Notes: generated by a model not told the origin, from the letters alone. A DNA stretch of 64,000 nucleotides from Kitasatospora aureofaciens (GCF_019192735.1 NZ_JAHTKP010000011.1:62001-126000), one strand, 5' to 3'; numbered from the stretch's first letter, positions 26,793 to 36,901 are shown. Numbers and translations: made by a program.

Positions 26793-27119
26793 GTGGCCGT
26801 CCACACCGCCGCCGACGAGTACCGCCTCGCGACGTTCCACTTCGAGTCCCAGGCGTACAGCGACGCCGCCCGCCTGCTGGAGGGCGTGCTGGCCGAGGAG
26901 CCGGCCAACCTCTCCGTCCGGCTGCTGCTGGCCCGCAGCTACTACCACTCCGCCCAGCTCGGCCGCGCCGAGGCCGAGCTGCGCCGGATCCTGGACGCCG
27001 ACCCGGCCGAGGACTACGCCCGGCTGATGCTCGGCCGCACCCTGGAGCGCCAGGGCCGCGCCGACGAGGCCCGCCCGCACCTGCGGCTGGCAGCAGCGAT
27101 GACCGGCGAGAACCTCTGA
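26793..27119 (+). CDS. Small tetratricopeptide-repeat protein
   Basis: The 108-residue protein is almost all TPR: EYRLATFHFESQAYSDAARL, NLSVRLLLARSYYHSAQLGR and YARLMLGRTLERQGRADEAR give about three repeats. GTG at 26793 has AAGGAG 7 nt upstream. It lies 49 bp after the STAND gene in the same direction, with an inverted repeat (TTGCTTG/CAAGCAA, 26754-26773) between them. TPR proteins mediate protein-protein contacts; the partner is unknown. Confidence 0.85.
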   Translation: MAVHTAADEYRLATFHFESQAYSDAARLLEGVLAEEPANLSVRLLLARSYYHSAQLGRAEAELRRILDADPAEDYARLMLGRTLERQGRADEARPHLRLAAAMTGENL

Positions 27120-27130
27120 ACAAACGGGAC

Positions 27131-27164
27131 GAGCCCCCGTCGCCTCGAAAGGCGGCGGGGGCTC
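27131..27164. terminator. Bidirectional hairpin between TPR gene and rpsD
   Basis: GAGCCCCCGTCGCCT pairs with AGGCGGCGGGGGCTC around a 4-nt GAAA-like loop (one mismatch in the stem). It separates the convergent TPR and rpsD genes. Confidence 0.85.
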
Positions 27165-27198
27165 GCTGAGGTACCGCAGGTGCGGAACCGCTCGCGGG

Positions 27199-27813
27199 TC
27201 AGCGCGAGTAGTACTCGACGACCAGCTGCTCGTCGCAGATCACCGGGACCTCCTTGCGCTGCGGCGCACGGTCCAGGCGGAAGGCCAGGGCCTTCAGGTT
27301 GACCTCGAGGTACTTCGGGGTCTGGCCCTCGCCCGCGTAGCCACCCTCACGGGCGACCTGGAACGGGACCTTCTCCTTGCTGCGCTCGCGAACAGTCACG
27401 ACGTAGCCCGGCTTCATCTGGTACGACGGCTTGTTGACCTTGCCACCGTTGACCTCGATGTGGCCGTGGACGACCATCTGGCGGGCCTGGTAGATGGTGC
27501 GGGCAATGCCCGAACGCAGCACCAGCGAGTCCAGACGGGTCTCCAGCTCGGCGACGAGCGCCTCACCGGTCTTGCCCTCGGCCTTCTTCGCGCGGTCGAA
27601 CGCGCGCGCCATCTGCTTCTCGCTCAGGTCGTACTGGGCGCGAAGACGCTGCTTCTCCAGCAGACGGACCTTGTAGTCCGAGTTCTGCTTGCGGCCACGG
27701 CCGTGCTGGCCGGGCGGGTACGGGCGGGCCTCGAAGTACTTGACGGACTTCGGGGTCAGCGGCACGCCGAGCGCACGCGCGATCTTGACCTTGGGACGCT
27801 TCTGGTTCGCCAT
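27199..27813 (-). CDS. rpsD: Ribosomal protein S4
   Basis: The 204-residue primary 16S rRNA-binding protein has the S4 N-domain (MANQKRPKVKIARALG, ARPYPPGQHGRGRKQNSDYK) and the S4 RNA-binding domain RLDSLVLRSGIARTIYQARQ. It has no zinc cysteines. ATG is at 27811-27813. It stands alone, not in the alpha operon, as is usual in Streptomyces. It is preceded by a leader of about 290 nt from a strong promoter, so autogenous control by S4 is possible. Confidence 0.97.
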   Translation of the reverse strand: MANQKRPKVKIARALGVPLTPKSVKYFEARPYPPGQHGRGRKQNSDYKVRLLEKQRLRAQYDLSEKQMARAFDRAKKAEGKTGEALVAELETRLDSLVLRSGIARTIYQARQMVVHGHIEVNGGKVNKPSYQMKPGYVVTVRERSKEKVPFQVAREGGYAGEGQTPKYLEVNLKALAFRLDRAPQRKEVPVICDEQLVVEYYSR

Positions 27814-28104
27814 GAACCAAACCTTCCTTGCTTACGAATACGGCTTCACCAGGTGTTGACGGAGGTCGCACGTCGCGACCCGGAGAAAACCCCGCCGCCT
27901 GCGCGGTGGGATCAGCCGCTCTCCGGAGCCGGGCACGGAAGTGCTTGTCACACGGACGACCCGGAGGACCGGGCCGGCCGCGACACCGAAAACGGTGCGC
28001 GACGCTCCTGGTGCGGGCCCCTCGGAAGGGGCCTACGGCCGATGCCCCGCTGGTGCGGCCGGTCGGTGGGGTCTCCCCCGCCGCCGTCCCGGGACACGGC
28101 ACTC
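27814..28104 (-). other. Long rpsD leader without coding signal
   Basis: About 290 nt lie between the predicted start site and the S4 ATG. I see no convincing ORF. It contains hairpins, for example GGGCCCCT/AGGGGCC near 28013-28033 and a CCCGCCGCCTGCGCGGTGGG-type stem near 27890-27911. Ribosomal protein leaders of this length often hold binding sites for the protein they encode; that is inference here. The remaining 88 bp up to rarA contain only the promoter. Confidence 0.5.
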
Positions 28105-28110
28105 CGAGCG

Positions 28111-28138
28111 AGTATACCGGTGGATCCCTCGCTCTTAA
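28111..28138 (-). promoter_or_regulatory. Strong promoter for rpsD
   Basis: On the minus strand TATACT (28111-28116) is a near-consensus -10 box, with TTAAGA (28133-28138) 16 nt upstream as a weak -35. The patch is unusually AT-rich for this genome. The start site would be near 28104. Confidence 0.7.
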
Positions 28139-28192
28139 TTCTCACCCTGTCACTCGCCCGCTCGCCTCCGGGTTCCCGGCGCTCGGGGCGGG

Positions 28193-29542
28193 TCACTCCC
28201 CCCTGAGCCGCCCCCGCGTCCACTCCACGACGTCCGCGTACCGGGCCTCCCCACCGCGTCGCGTCGGCTGGTAGTACTCCTTGCCGTGCACCGCGTCCGG
28301 CGCGTACTGCTGGGCGGCGATGCCCTCCGGCAGGTCGTGCGGGTACCGGTAGCCCTGGCCGTGGCCGAGCTTGCCCGCGCCGCCGTAGTGCGCGTCCCGC
28401 AGGTGCGGCGGCACCGCGCCCGCCAGACCCTGCCGGACGTCCGCCAGCGCCGCGTCGATCGCCAGGTAGGCCGCGTTGGACTTGGGCGCCAGCGCGAGCG
28501 CGATCGCCGCCTGGGAGAGGATGATCCGCGCCTCCGGGAAGCCGATCAGGGCCACCGCCTGGGCCGCCGACACCGCCGTCTGCAGCGCCGTCGGGTCGGC
28601 CAGGCCGACGTCCTCGCTGGCCGAGATCATCAGCCGCCGGGCGATGAACCGCGGGTCCTCCCCCGCCTCGATCATCCGGGCCAGGTAGTGCAGGGTGGCG
28701 TCCACGTCGCTGCCGCGGATCGACTTGATCAGTGCGCTCGCCACGTCGTAGTGCTGGTCGCCGTCCTTGTCGTAGCGGACCGCCGCCTGGTTGACGGCCG
28801 TCTCCGTGGTGGCCAGCGTGATGCTCGCCTCGCCCTTCTCCAGCGCCGCCCCGGCCGCCGCCTCCAGCGTGGTGAGCGCCCGTCGGGCGTCCCCGCCGGC
28901 CAGCCGCACCAGGTGGTCCTCGGCCTCCGCGGTCAGCTCCAGCGAGCCCTTCAGGCCGCGCTCGTCGGCCACCGCGCGGCGCAGCAGCGCGCGGATGTCG
29001 TCGTCGGTCAGCGACTCCAGGGTGAGCAGCAGCGAGCGCGACAGCAGCGGCGAGATCACCGAGAAGTACGGGTTCTCGGTGGTCGCCGCGATCAGGGTGA
29101 CCCAGCGGTTCTCGACGGCCGGCAGCAGCGAGTCCTGCTGAGCCTTGGAGAAGCGGTGGATCTCGTCCAGGAAGAGCACCGTCTCCCGGCCGGACATGCC
29201 GACCGCCCGCCGGGCGCCGTCGATGACCGCGCGGACCTCCTTGACCCCGGCGGTGATCGCGGACAGCTCGACGAAGCGGCCCTCGACGGCCTGGCTGATG
29301 ACGTGTGCGAGCGTGGTCTTGCCGGTTCCGGGCGGGCCCCAGAGGATCACCGAGCTGGTCGCCGCCGGGCCGCGCGAGCCCGCCACCAGCCGGCGCAGCG
29401 GCGAGCCGGGCTTCAGCAGCTGCCGCTGCCCGGCGACCTCGTCCAGGGTGCGCGGGCGCATCCGGACGGCGAGCGGGGCACGGCCGGGCTCCTTGATCTG
29501 GCGTTCCTCGGCGGCGGCGGTGAAGAGGTCCGGTTCGTCCAC
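28193..29542 (-). CDS. rarA: Replication-associated recombination ATPase RarA/MgsA
   Basis: The 449-residue AAA+ ATPase acts at stalled replication forks. Walker A is GPPGTGKTT (about 69-77), Walker B is [10 protein letters not shown] (about 120-129), sensor 1 is AATTENPYF. The C-terminal oligomerisation domain contains [36 protein letters not shown] and the tail PDDL-like [17 protein letters not shown]. The start is GTG at 29540-29542. Length and motifs are typical. Confidence 0.96.
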   Translation of the reverse strand: MDEPDLFTAAAEERQIKEPGRAPLAVRMRPRTLDEVAGQRQLLKPGSPLRRLVAGSRGPAATSSVILWGPPGTGKTTLAHVISQAVEGRFVELSAITAGVKEVRAVIDGARRAVGMSGRETVLFLDEIHRFSKAQQDSLLPAVENRWVTLIAATTENPYFSVISPLLSRSLLLTLESLTDDDIRALLRRAVADERGLKGSLELTAEAEDHLVRLAGGDARRALTTLEAAAGAALEKGEASITLATTETAVNQAAVRYDKDGDQHYDVASALIKSIRGSDVDATLHYLARMIEAGEDPRFIARRLMISASEDVGLADPTALQTAVSAAQAVALIGFPEARIILSQAAIALALAPKSNAAYLAIDAALADVRQGLAGAVPPHLRDAHYGGAGKLGHGQGYRYPHDLPEGIAAQQYAPDAVHGKEYYQPTRRGGEARYADVVEWTRGRLRGE

Positions 29543-29585
29543 ACCGGAAGCCTATGCGAGGGCGCCGACACTCCTGCCGACGCTC

Positions 29586-30197
29586 CTAGTGCCGCCGGCG
29601 GTCCAGCAGGACGACGTCGAACTCCTCCACCGACCGCACGGTGGCGCCGACCGCGGCGACCGCCTGCGCCCGGGCGTCGGCCTGCGGACCGCGGGAGGCC
29701 GCGAAGCTCTCCTGGTCGGCGAAGATCGCGCCCACCGAGGCCTGGCCGCTCGCGCGGTCGACCAGCATCGCGCCGGTGACGAAGCCGTCCATCTTCTCCA
29801 GCATCGGCAGCGCGCGATCCCGGAACACCTCGGTCATGGTGTCCACCTTGGCCGGGTCGACCTCGACCCGCACGAGCCGGAACCCCGCGCCCGGCCCGAC
29901 CTCACCGGGCGGGGCCGTCACCACGGCCTCCCAGACGTCGGTCGTCACCGTTCCCGCGAGCGGCGCCAGCACCTCGGCGCACCGCTGGCCCAGCTCCTGG
30001 TTGCTGTCGCGTTCGGCCTGCGCGGACTCCCACCACGAACTCATGACGATCTTGCCCAGCGCCCGGTCGGCGAACAGCCCGTAGCCGCGGTAGCCGGGCT
30101 GGGCGGTGAGCAACCCGACGGCCTCGGCGCGGAGCCCGTCGAGGGTCCGGTCGATCCGGTCCGGGTTCCCGGTGGCGTAGACGGTGCGAACGAACAT
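29586..30197 (-). CDS. Two-repeat ABM-like (ferredoxin-fold) protein
   Basis: The 203-residue protein has two halves that resemble antibiotic-biosynthesis monooxygenase/dimeric alpha-beta barrel units: MFVRTVYATGNPDRIDRTLD...GLFADRALGKIVMSSWWES, and FRLVRVEVDPAKVDTMTEVF...GAMLVDRASGQASVGAIFAD. Such domains bind small molecules or heme; no catalytic signature is visible. ATG is at 30195-30197 with GGGAG upstream. It lies 43 bp after rarA's start and 74 bp before the end of ppk2. Function unknown. Confidence 0.65.
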   Translation of the reverse strand: MFVRTVYATGNPDRIDRTLDGLRAEAVGLLTAQPGYRGYGLFADRALGKIVMSSWWESAQAERDSNQELGQRCAEVLAPLAGTVTTDVWEAVVTAPPGEVGPGAGFRLVRVEVDPAKVDTMTEVFRDRALPMLEKMDGFVTGAMLVDRASGQASVGAIFADQESFAASRGPQADARAQAVAAVGATVRSVEEFDVVLLDRRRH

Positions 30198-30271
30198 GAG
30201 CGCGTCTCCCGACCGTGCACAGGCGCCGCCGAGGGGCCGTTCGAAGGGTGCGGCGCCCGGAGAAGCCCCGT

Positions 30272-31129
30272 CTACTCCAGTCTGGCAGCGTGGTCCGGCA
30301 CGTACCTCTGGAGGTCGCGCGGGGGCCGCTGGTAGCCGCGCGGGGCCGGACGGGGCGGCAGGTCGATCTCCGGCGCGGTGATCTCGTGGTACGGCACGGT
30401 GGACAGCAGGTGGGCGATCATGTTGATCCGGGCCCGGCGCTTGTCGTCGCTCTCCACCACGTGCCAGGGCGAGTCCGGGGTGTCGGTGTAGACGAACATC
30501 TCGTCCTTGGCCCGCGAGTAGTCCTCCCAGTGGGTGATCGACTCGACGTCCATCGGGGAGAGCTTCCAGCGCTTCATCGGGTCCTGCAGCCGGTCCCGGA
30601 AGCGCCGCTCCTGCTCGGTGTCGCTCACCGAGAACCAGTACTTGCGCAGCAGGATGCCGGCCTCGATCAGCATCCGCTCGAAGGTCGGGCACTGGTGCAG
30701 GAACTGCCAGTACTCCTCGGCCGTGCAGAAGCCCATGACCCGCTCGACCCCGGCCCGGTTGTACCAGCTGCGGTCGAACAGCACGATCTCCCCGGCGGCC
30801 GGGAGCTGCTCGACGTACCGCTGGAAGTACCACTGGCTCTTCTGCCGCTCGGTCGGCGTCGGCAGCGCCGCGACCCGGGCGATGCGCGGGTTCAGATACT
30901 CCGTCACCCGCTTGATCGCGCCGCCCTTGCCCGCCGCGTCGCGCCCCTCGAAGACCACCACCAGCCGGGCACCCTCGACCCGCACCCACTCCTGGAGCTT
31001 CACCAGCTCCTGCTGAAGCCGCAACAGCTCCCGCTCGTACGGCTTCTTCGCCAGCCGCTCCGGCTGCGCGGGTCCCTGCTTCCTGCCCACCCGGGGTCCT
31101 CCGTCCGCCTGCTGCTGATGAGCACTCAC
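30272..31129 (-). CDS. ppk2: Polyphosphate kinase 2
   Basis: The 285-residue PPK2 uses polyphosphate to phosphorylate nucleoside mono- or diphosphates. It has Walker A EGRDAAGKGGAIKR (about 61-74), LPTPTERQKSQWYFQRYVEQ, and Walker B with lid IVLFDRSWYNRAGVERVMGF. The end is YQRPPRDLQRYVPDHAARLE. One PPK2 domain and this length fit a single-domain enzyme. I chose GTG at 31127-31129 as the first start after a non-homologous upstream frame; no ribosome site is obvious, so it may be leaderless. The donor/acceptor preference cannot be read. Confidence 0.93.
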   Translation of the reverse strand: MSAHQQQADGGPRVGRKQGPAQPERLAKKPYERELLRLQQELVKLQEWVRVEGARLVVVFEGRDAAGKGGAIKRVTEYLNPRIARVAALPTPTERQKSQWYFQRYVEQLPAAGEIVLFDRSWYNRAGVERVMGFCTAEEYWQFLHQCPTFERMLIEAGILLRKYWFSVSDTEQERRFRDRLQDPMKRWKLSPMDVESITHWEDYSRAKDEMFVYTDTPDSPWHVVESDDKRRARINMIAHLLSTVPYHEITAPEIDLPPRPAPRGYQRPPRDLQRYVPDHAARLE

Positions 31130-31280
31130 GGTAGGCGTCGGAGGCCGATCGCGCAGGTCGTGGACGCGGGCAGGCGGCAGCGGCGGCCCCCTGAACCGCC
31201 GCTGCCACGCTCCCCCGTGGTCCGGCCCGAAGGCCGAGCGATCAACCTTCACCCAGACCTGCCGGGCGGGTCCAATTTCC

Positions 31281-31293
31281 GGTTCCATAACCT
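31281..31293 (+). promoter_or_regulatory. -10 box and inverted repeat for a leaderless LysR gene
   Basis: TAACCT (31288-31293) ends 6 nt before the ATG at 31300, as expected for a leaderless mRNA. It overlaps GGTTCCATAACC (31281-31292), a small dyad with GGTT/AACC arms that could be an autoregulatory LysR site. No -35 box was found. Confidence 0.5.
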
Positions 31294-31299
31294 TGGGGC

Positions 31300-32241
31300 A
31301 TGGATGTCGACACCCGGCTGCTGCGCAGCTTCGCCGCGGTCTGCGAAGAAGGGCAGCTGACGGCCGCCGCGGCCCGGCTGTTCGTCTCGCAGCCGACGCT
31401 GACCAAGCAGATCCGCCAGCTGGAGACGCTGCTCGGGGGCGAGCTGTTCGAGCGCTCGCGGCGCGGCATGGCGCCCACCCCGGCCGGCCGGGCGCTGGCC
31501 GAGCGCGCCGGGCCGATGCTGGCCGGCTGGGACGACGCGCTGCGCGCCACCAGGGCGGCCGCCGCCGAACAGGTGGCGACGCTGCGGGTGGGATTCGAGG
31601 GCGGGATCATCAACCTGATGTCCCGGCGGACGGTGGCCGACTTCACCCGGCGGATGCCCGGCTGGCAGGTGGAGCTGCGGCAGAACAACTGGTTCGACCC
31701 CACGTCGGGCCTGGCCACCGGCGAGATCGACCTCACGCTCTGGCACGCGCCGCCGTACCTGGCCGCGCAGTACAACGTCGCGGTGCTCGGCGAGGAGCCG
31801 CGGGTGGCCGCACTGTCCTCCGGACACCGGCTGGCCGCACAGGCCGAGCTGTCCTTCGAGGACCTGCTGGACGAACCGTTCGTCGCCATCCCGCACGAGG
31901 CCGGGCACTGGCGGGACTACTGGCTGGCCGCCCGCGAGCGGGGCGGGCGGCCGGTGCGGATCGGCGCGGTGGCGCACAACACCGACGAGTGGCTGGCCGC
32001 GGTGGTGTGCGGCCAGGGCATCGGTTTCGCACCGGAGACGATGAGCCGGCTGGCGCCGCGGGAGGATGTCGCGTACCGGCCTGTGCGGGGCCTGAGCCCG
32101 AGCCAGGTCGGGCTCTACTGGCCGAAGGACCGCGAACTCACCCCGGCGATGGCCGCGTTCGTGCGCAGCTGCCGGGCCACGGTGGGCTACGGCGCGACAG
32201 CCTGGGAGACGGGCCCGGGAGACGGCCCGGGACTCGCCTAG
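31300..32241 (+). CDS. LysR-family transcriptional regulator
   Basis: The 313-residue protein has an N-terminal winged HTH (LLRSFAAVCEEGQLTAAAAR, SQPTLTKQIRQLETLLGGEL) and a C-terminal periplasmic-binding-like effector domain (about 92-300, LRVGFEGGIINLMSRR...). LysR regulators usually control a divergent neighbour; ppk2 starts 170 bp away on the other strand and is a candidate target. The effector is unknown. Its stop overlaps the convergent GNAT stop in a CTAG. Confidence 0.93.
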   Translation: MDVDTRLLRSFAAVCEEGQLTAAAARLFVSQPTLTKQIRQLETLLGGELFERSRRGMAPTPAGRALAERAGPMLAGWDDALRATRAAAAEQVATLRVGFEGGIINLMSRRTVADFTRRMPGWQVELRQNNWFDPTSGLATGEIDLTLWHAPPYLAAQYNVAVLGEEPRVAALSSGHRLAAQAELSFEDLLDEPFVAIPHEAGHWRDYWLAARERGGRPVRIGAVAHNTDEWLAAVVCGQGIGFAPETMSRLAPREDVAYRPVRGLSPSQVGLYWPKDRELTPAMAAFVRSCRATVGYGATAWETGPGDGPGLA

Positions 32242-32747
32242 ACCGCCACGAAGGGCTCGGGGTAGCGGCACAGCCCGCGCGGCCCGCCGTCGTACGCGGG
32301 CAGCGCGAGAGCCTGGAAGTAGGCGTCCGGCACCTCGAACGGGCCGGACACCTCGTGCCGCCCGGCCGGGGCGAAGCCGAACCGCCCGTAGTACCCCGGG
32401 TCACCGAGGACGACGACAAGCTTCTCGCCCGCCTCCTCGGCCGCCGACAGCGCGGCCCGGACGACGAGTTCGCCCACGCCCTTGCGCTGCCACTCCGGCG
32501 CCACCGCGACCGGCGCGAGCGCCAGTGCGTTGCCGCCGTCGCCGACCGGCAGCCGGGTCATCAGGGCATGCCCGATCACCAGCCCGGCGTCGTCCACCGC
32601 CACCAGCGACAGCCCGGGCAGCCACGCGGGGTCGCGGCGCAGCGCGTCCACCAGGTCCGCCTCGTCCGGGCCGGGGAACGCCGCCATGTGGACCCGTCTG
32701 GTCGCCGGGGCGTCGTCCGGACACTCGACTCTGGTACTGACGTTCAT
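32238..32747 (-). CDS. GNAT-family N-acetyltransferase (YhbS-like)
   Basis: The 169-residue protein has a GNAT acetyl-CoA site: LAPVAVAPEWQRKGVGELVV (motif A, Q/RxxGxG/A) and VVLGDPGYYGRFGFAPAGRH. It ends PEPFVAV, as YhbS-like proteins do. The substrate is unknown. ATG is at 32745-32747. It converges on the LysR gene with a 4-bp overlap of stop codons. Confidence 0.9.
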   Translation of the reverse strand: MNVSTRVECPDDAPATRRVHMAAFPGPDEADLVDALRRDPAWLPGLSLVAVDDAGLVIGHALMTRLPVGDGGNALALAPVAVAPEWQRKGVGELVVRAALSAAEEAGEKLVVVLGDPGYYGRFGFAPAGRHEVSGPFEVPDAYFQALALPAYDGGPRGLCRYPEPFVAV

Positions 32748-32787
32748 TGCGGGGTCAACCCTCCCTGTGTCACACGTCCTTGTGGAC

Positions 32788-32821
32788 CGGCCCCGGACGG
32801 TGGGTGGACCGTCCGGGGCCG
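32788..32821. terminator. Hairpin terminator of aspS
   Basis: CGGCCCCGGACGGT pairs perfectly with ACCGTCCGGGGCCG around a 6-nt loop, 23 bp after the aspS stop on the minus strand. Confidence 0.85.
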
Positions 32822-32843
32822 TTGCAGGTTAGCCGATGGGGCG

Positions 32844-34634
32844 TCAGCTCTGGGGCTGGGCCTCGGACTTGGCGTCCTCGCGAACCTTGGGCTGGGCGTC
32901 CACGCCGGCCTCACGGCGCTGCGCCGGGGTGATCGGGGTCGGGGCACCGGTCAGCGGGTCACCGCCGGTGGACGTCTTCGGGAACGCGATGACGTCCCGG
33001 ATGGTGTCGTACCCGCCCAGCAGCGTGACGATCCGGTCGAGGCCGAAGGCGACGCCACCGTGCGGCGGCGGGCCGTAGTTGAAGGCGTCGAGCAGGAAGC
33101 CGAACTGCGAGGCCGCCTCCTCCTCGGAGAGGCCGATCGCGTCGAACGCCCGCTTCTGCACGTCGCGCTGGTGGATACGGATCGAACCGCCGCCCAGCTC
33201 CGAGCCGTTGAGGACCAGGTCGTAGGCGTTGGACAGGGCCGAGCCCGGGTCGGTGTCGAAGCTGTCCAGCGACTCCCGGGTCGGGGCGGTGAACGGGTGG
33301 TGCACCGCGTGCCAGCCCTGGAACTCGCCCTTGTCGTCCTCGATCGGCTCGAACATCGGGAAGTCGACGACCCAGAGGAAGGCCCACTGCGACTCGTCGA
33401 TCAGCTCGCAGCGGCGGCCGATCTCCAGGCGCGCGGCGCCCAGCAGCTCCTGCGAGGGACGCTGCTTGCCGGCCGCGAAGAAGATCGCGTCGCCGTTCTT
33501 GGCGCCCGCGGCGGCGGCGAGGCCGGCCAGGTGCTCCTCGGAGAGGTTCTTGGCGACGGGGCCGCGCAGCTCGCCGGTCTCGGCGTCGATGACGACGTAG
33601 GCGAGGCCGCGGGCGCCGCGCGCCTTGGCCCAGTCCTGCCAGGCGTCCAGCGCCTTGCGCGGCTGCGAGGCGCCGCCCGGCATGACCACGGCGCCGACGT
33701 ACGGGGCCTGGAAGACGCGGAACTCGGTGCCCTTGAAGTACTCGGTGAGGTCGGTGAGTTCCTGCCCGAAGCGGACGTCCGGCTTGTCGGAGCCGTAGCG
33801 GGCCATGGCGTCCGCGTAGGTCATCCGCGGCAGCGGGTTGGTGAGCTCGTAGCCGTGCACCTCGCGCCAGATGGCACCGACGATCTTCTCGCCGAGGGCC
33901 AGGATGTCCTCCTGGTCGACGAACGAGGCCTCGATGTCCAGCTGGGTGAACTCCGGCTGCCGGTCGGCGCGGAAGTCCTCGTCGCGGAAGCAGCGGGCGA
34001 TCTGGTAGTAGCGCTCCATGCCGGCCACCATCAGCAGCTGCTTGAACAGCTGGGGCGACTGCGGCAGCGCGTACCAGTGGCCGGGCTGCAGGCGGACCGG
34101 GACGAGGAAGTCGCGGGCGCCCTCGGGGGTGGAGCGGGTGAGGTACGGCGTCTCGATGTCGAGGAAGTCGTTCTCCTCCATCACCCGGCGGATGATGTTG
34201 TTGACCTTGGAGCGCAGCCGCAGGCCCTTGGCCGGGCCCTCGCGGCGCAGGTCCAGGTAGCGGTAGCGCAGCCGGACCTCCTCGTTGACCGTGCCCGGCT
34301 CGTACTCGGCGACCGGGAACGGCAGCGGCGCGGCCTCGGAGAGGACCTCGATCTCGCTGACGACGACCTCGACCGCGCCGGTCGGGATGTCCGGGTTCTC
34401 GTTGCCCTCGGGGCGCACCCGGACGTCGCCGACGACCTTGACGCAGTACTCGGCGCGCAGGCCGTGCACCGAGTCCAGATCGCGGACCACGATCTGCACG
34501 GTGCCGGAGGCGTCGCGCAGATCGATGAAGGCGACGCCGCCGTGGTCGCGGCGGCGGGCGACCCAGCCGGCCAGGGTGACGGTGGTGCCTGCGTGCTCCG
34601 GGCGGAGCGTGCCCGCGTCGTGCGTGCGGATCAC
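32844..34634 (-). CDS. aspS: Aspartyl-tRNA synthetase
   Basis: The 596-residue bacterial-type class II enzyme charges tRNA-Asp. It has an N-terminal anticodon-binding OB domain ([20 protein letters not shown]), [14 protein letters not shown], motif 2 [18 protein letters not shown], a bacterial insertion (GAD) domain and motif 3 [14 protein letters not shown] at 34632-34634 overlaps the hisS stop by 4 bp. It ends in an extra charged tail ([12 protein letters not shown]). Confidence 0.98.
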   Translation of the reverse strand: MIRTHDAGTLRPEHAGTTVTLAGWVARRRDHGGVAFIDLRDASGTVQIVVRDLDSVHGLRAEYCVKVVGDVRVRPEGNENPDIPTGAVEVVVSEIEVLSEAAPLPFPVAEYEPGTVNEEVRLRYRYLDLRREGPAKGLRLRSKVNNIIRRVMEENDFLDIETPYLTRSTPEGARDFLVPVRLQPGHWYALPQSPQLFKQLLMVAGMERYYQIARCFRDEDFRADRQPEFTQLDIEASFVDQEDILALGEKIVGAIWREVHGYELTNPLPRMTYADAMARYGSDKPDVRFGQELTDLTEYFKGTEFRVFQAPYVGAVVMPGGASQPRKALDAWQDWAKARGARGLAYVVIDAETGELRGPVAKNLSEEHLAGLAAAAGAKNGDAIFFAAGKQRPSQELLGAARLEIGRRCELIDESQWAFLWVVDFPMFEPIEDDKGEFQGWHAVHHPFTAPTRESLDSFDTDPGSALSNAYDLVLNGSELGGGSIRIHQRDVQKRAFDAIGLSEEEAASQFGFLLDAFNYGPPPHGGVAFGLDRIVTLLGGYDTIRDVIAFPKTSTGGDPLTGAPTPITPAQRREAGVDAQPKVREDAKSEAQPQS

Positions 34635-35908
34635 AGCTGCTTCTCCTTCAGGGTGGTGACGAGTGCGTCGAGGGCGACGGGGTTCTGCTCGCCGGTGGTG
34701 AGGTCCTTGAGCTGGACGACGCCCTCGGCGAGGTCCCGGTCCCCGGCGATCAGGGCGAAGCGGGCGCCGGACCGGTCGGCGGACTTCATGGCGTTCTTGA
34801 TGCTCTTGACGCCGAAGGCGAGGTCGGTGGCGACGCCGGCCCGGCGCAGCTCGACGACCTTGGCGAACAGGACGTTCTTGGCCTCCTCGCCGAGCGCGAC
34901 GGCGTACACGGAGGTGGCGGCCGGCAGGTCGAGGACGACGCCCTCGGCCTCCAGCGCCAGGTAGGTGCGGTCCACGCCGAGGGCCCAGCCGACGGACGGC
35001 AGCGCCGGGCCGCCGATCATCTCGGACAGGCCGTCGTAGCGGCCGCCGCCGCCGATCGCGGACTGGGCGCCGAGGCCGTTGTGCACGAACTCGAAGGTGG
35101 TGCGGGTGTAGTAGTCCAGGCCGCGAACCAGCTTCGGGTCGTCGGCGAAGGCCACGCCGTTGGCGGTGAGCAGCTCGCGGACCTTCTCGTCGTAGGCCTT
35201 GCAGTCCTCGCACAGGAAGTCGCGCAGCATCGGGGCATCGGTGAGCTGGGCCTGAACCGACTCGCGCTTGTCGTCGAGGACGCGCAGCGGGTTGATCTCG
35301 GCGCGGCTGCGGGTGTCCTCGTCCAGATCCAGGCCGGCGAGGAACTCGATCAGGGCGGTGCGGTAGACCGGGCGGCACTGCTTGTCGCCGAGGCTGTTGA
35401 GCAGCAGCGTGTAGTTGCTCAGGCCCAGCGAGCGGAACGCGTCGTCGGCCAGGATGATCAGCTCGGCGTCCAGCGCCGGGTCCTCGGCGCCGATCGCCTC
35501 GGCGCCGACCTGGGCGAACTGGCGGTAGCGGCCGGCCTGCGGGCGCTCGTAGCGGTAGTACGAACCGGAGTACCAGAGCTTGACCGGCAGGTTGCCCAGC
35601 TTGTGCAGGTTGGCCTGGAGGGCGGCGCGCAGCACCGAGGCGGTGCCCTCCGGGCGCAGCGCGAGGTCCTCCTTGCCGCGCTTGGTGAGGGAGAACATCT
35701 CCTTGGTCACGATGTCGGTGGACTCGCCGACACCGCGGGAGAACAGCTTCACGTCCTCGAAGACCGGGGTCTCGATGTAGCCGTAACCGGCCCGGCGGGC
35801 GGGCGCGGCGAGGCGCTCGCGGATCGCCAGGAAGGTCGCGGAGCTGGGGGGCAGCAGATCGTAGGTGCCCTTGGGGGCGGTGAAGGTGCTCAACTTCTCT
35901 TCCGTCAC
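34631..35908 (-). CDS. hisS: Histidyl-tRNA synthetase
   Basis: The 425-residue class II synthetase has [10 protein letters not shown] at the N-terminus, motif 2 [14 protein letters not shown], and the histidine-specific [19 protein letters not shown] at 35906-35908 overlaps the upstream hydrolase stop by 4 bp. TTG at 35893 (MSTFTAPKG) is an alternative start that matches the usual family N-terminus. It is the middle gene of a coupled three-gene operon. Confidence 0.97.
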   Translation of the reverse strand: MTEEKLSTFTAPKGTYDLLPPSSATFLAIRERLAAPARRAGYGYIETPVFEDVKLFSRGVGESTDIVTKEMFSLTKRGKEDLALRPEGTASVLRAALQANLHKLGNLPVKLWYSGSYYRYERPQAGRYRQFAQVGAEAIGAEDPALDAELIILADDAFRSLGLSNYTLLLNSLGDKQCRPVYRTALIEFLAGLDLDEDTRSRAEINPLRVLDDKRESVQAQLTDAPMLRDFLCEDCKAYDEKVRELLTANGVAFADDPKLVRGLDYYTRTTFEFVHNGLGAQSAIGGGGRYDGLSEMIGGPALPSVGWALGVDRTYLALEAEGVVLDLPAATSVYAVALGEEAKNVLFAKVVELRRAGVATDLAFGVKSIKNAMKSADRSGARFALIAGDRDLAEGVVQLKDLTTGEQNPVALDALVTTLKEKQL

Positions 35909-36612
35909 ATTCCTCGTCGCGGGAAAGCCGGGGCGCCGGCCGCCCCTGCTGCCTGTCGGAGGTAGGGGTTGGTGGCGCGCTCGCGGCCGATGGTGGTCTG
36001 TCCGCCGTGGCCGGAGAGGACCACGGTGGTGTCGTCGAGGGGCAGGCACACCCGGGCCAGCGAGCGCATGATCGCTTCGCTGTCCCCGCCCGGGAGGTCG
36101 GTACGCCCGATGGAGCCGGCGAACAGCAGGTCACCCGAGAACAGCACCGGGGGGAGGTCCTCGGCACCGGGCGTCCGGAAGGTCACCGACCCCCCGGTAT
36201 GGCCCGGGGCGTGGTCCACGGTGAGCCTGAGGCCGGCCAGCTCCAGCACGCTGCCGTCGGTGAGCTCGCGCACGTCGTCGGGCTCGCCGACGGTGAGCTC
36301 GCCCATCAGCTGGGTGCCCAGGGAACGGCCGAGCGCCTTCTCCGGGTCGGACATCATGTACCGGTCCTCGGGGTGGATCCAGGCCGGGACGCCGCGGGCG
36401 CCGCAGATCGGCATCACCGAGGCGACGTGGTCGATGTGGCCGTGGGTGAGCAGCACGGCGACGGGCTTCAGCCGGTGCTCGCGGACCAGTTCCTCGACGC
36501 CGCGGGCGGCCTGGTGGCCGGGGTCGACGATCACGCACTCCTCGCCGGGCCCCGGTGCGACCAGGTAGCAGTTGGTGCCCCAGGCTCCAGCGGGGAATCC
36601 GGCGATGAACAC
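35905..36612 (-). CDS. MBL-fold hydrolase, glyoxalase II-like
   Basis: The 235-residue metallo-beta-lactamase-fold protein has [13 protein letters not shown] (HxHxDH), later metal ligands [26 protein letters not shown] and [11 protein letters not shown]. This is the glyoxalase II/YcbL group, which hydrolyses thioesters such as S-lactoylglutathione or mycothiol analogues. GTG is at 36610-36612. It leads the hydrolase-hisS-aspS operon, a common arrangement in actinomycetes. The substrate is unknown. Confidence 0.92.
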   Translation of the reverse strand: MFIAGFPAGAWGTNCYLVAPGPGEECVIVDPGHQAARGVEELVREHRLKPVAVLLTHGHIDHVASVMPICGARGVPAWIHPEDRYMMSDPEKALGRSLGTQLMGELTVGEPDDVRELTDGSVLELAGLRLTVDHAPGHTGGSVTFRTPGAEDLPPVLFSGDLLFAGSIGRTDLPGGDSEAIMRSLARVCLPLDDTTVVLSGHGGQTTIGRERATNPYLRQAAGAAGAPAFPRRGM

Positions 36613-36901
36613 GCGCGTCCTTCGTGATGCGGTCGGCTGTGGCGGCTACGGGTGACGACCGGGTGAGATGCAGCTACCAGTGATTCAGGGGAAGCCTACC
36701 GGCGGTCCGGGTCCGGTTGCGAACCAGATAGCGGTGCCGGGCGCGGTTCGTCCTGACAGGTTCACCGCGTTCTTATGGGCCGGGTCCCTACACTTGGCCG
36801 CCGATGGATGCGATGATCCGCTCCGGAATCCATTCACGTTCCCTCCATGTCCGCCCACGGACAGGAGGGACCCAGCGCACATCATTCAGGAGACACGGCC
36901 G

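Noticed and set aside
34635..36167. Extension of aspS upstream through hisS in the same strand
   Set aside because: The extra sequence is Arg/Pro-rich and overlaps hisS in another frame. aspS starts at GTG 34634 with the expected OB-fold N-terminus.
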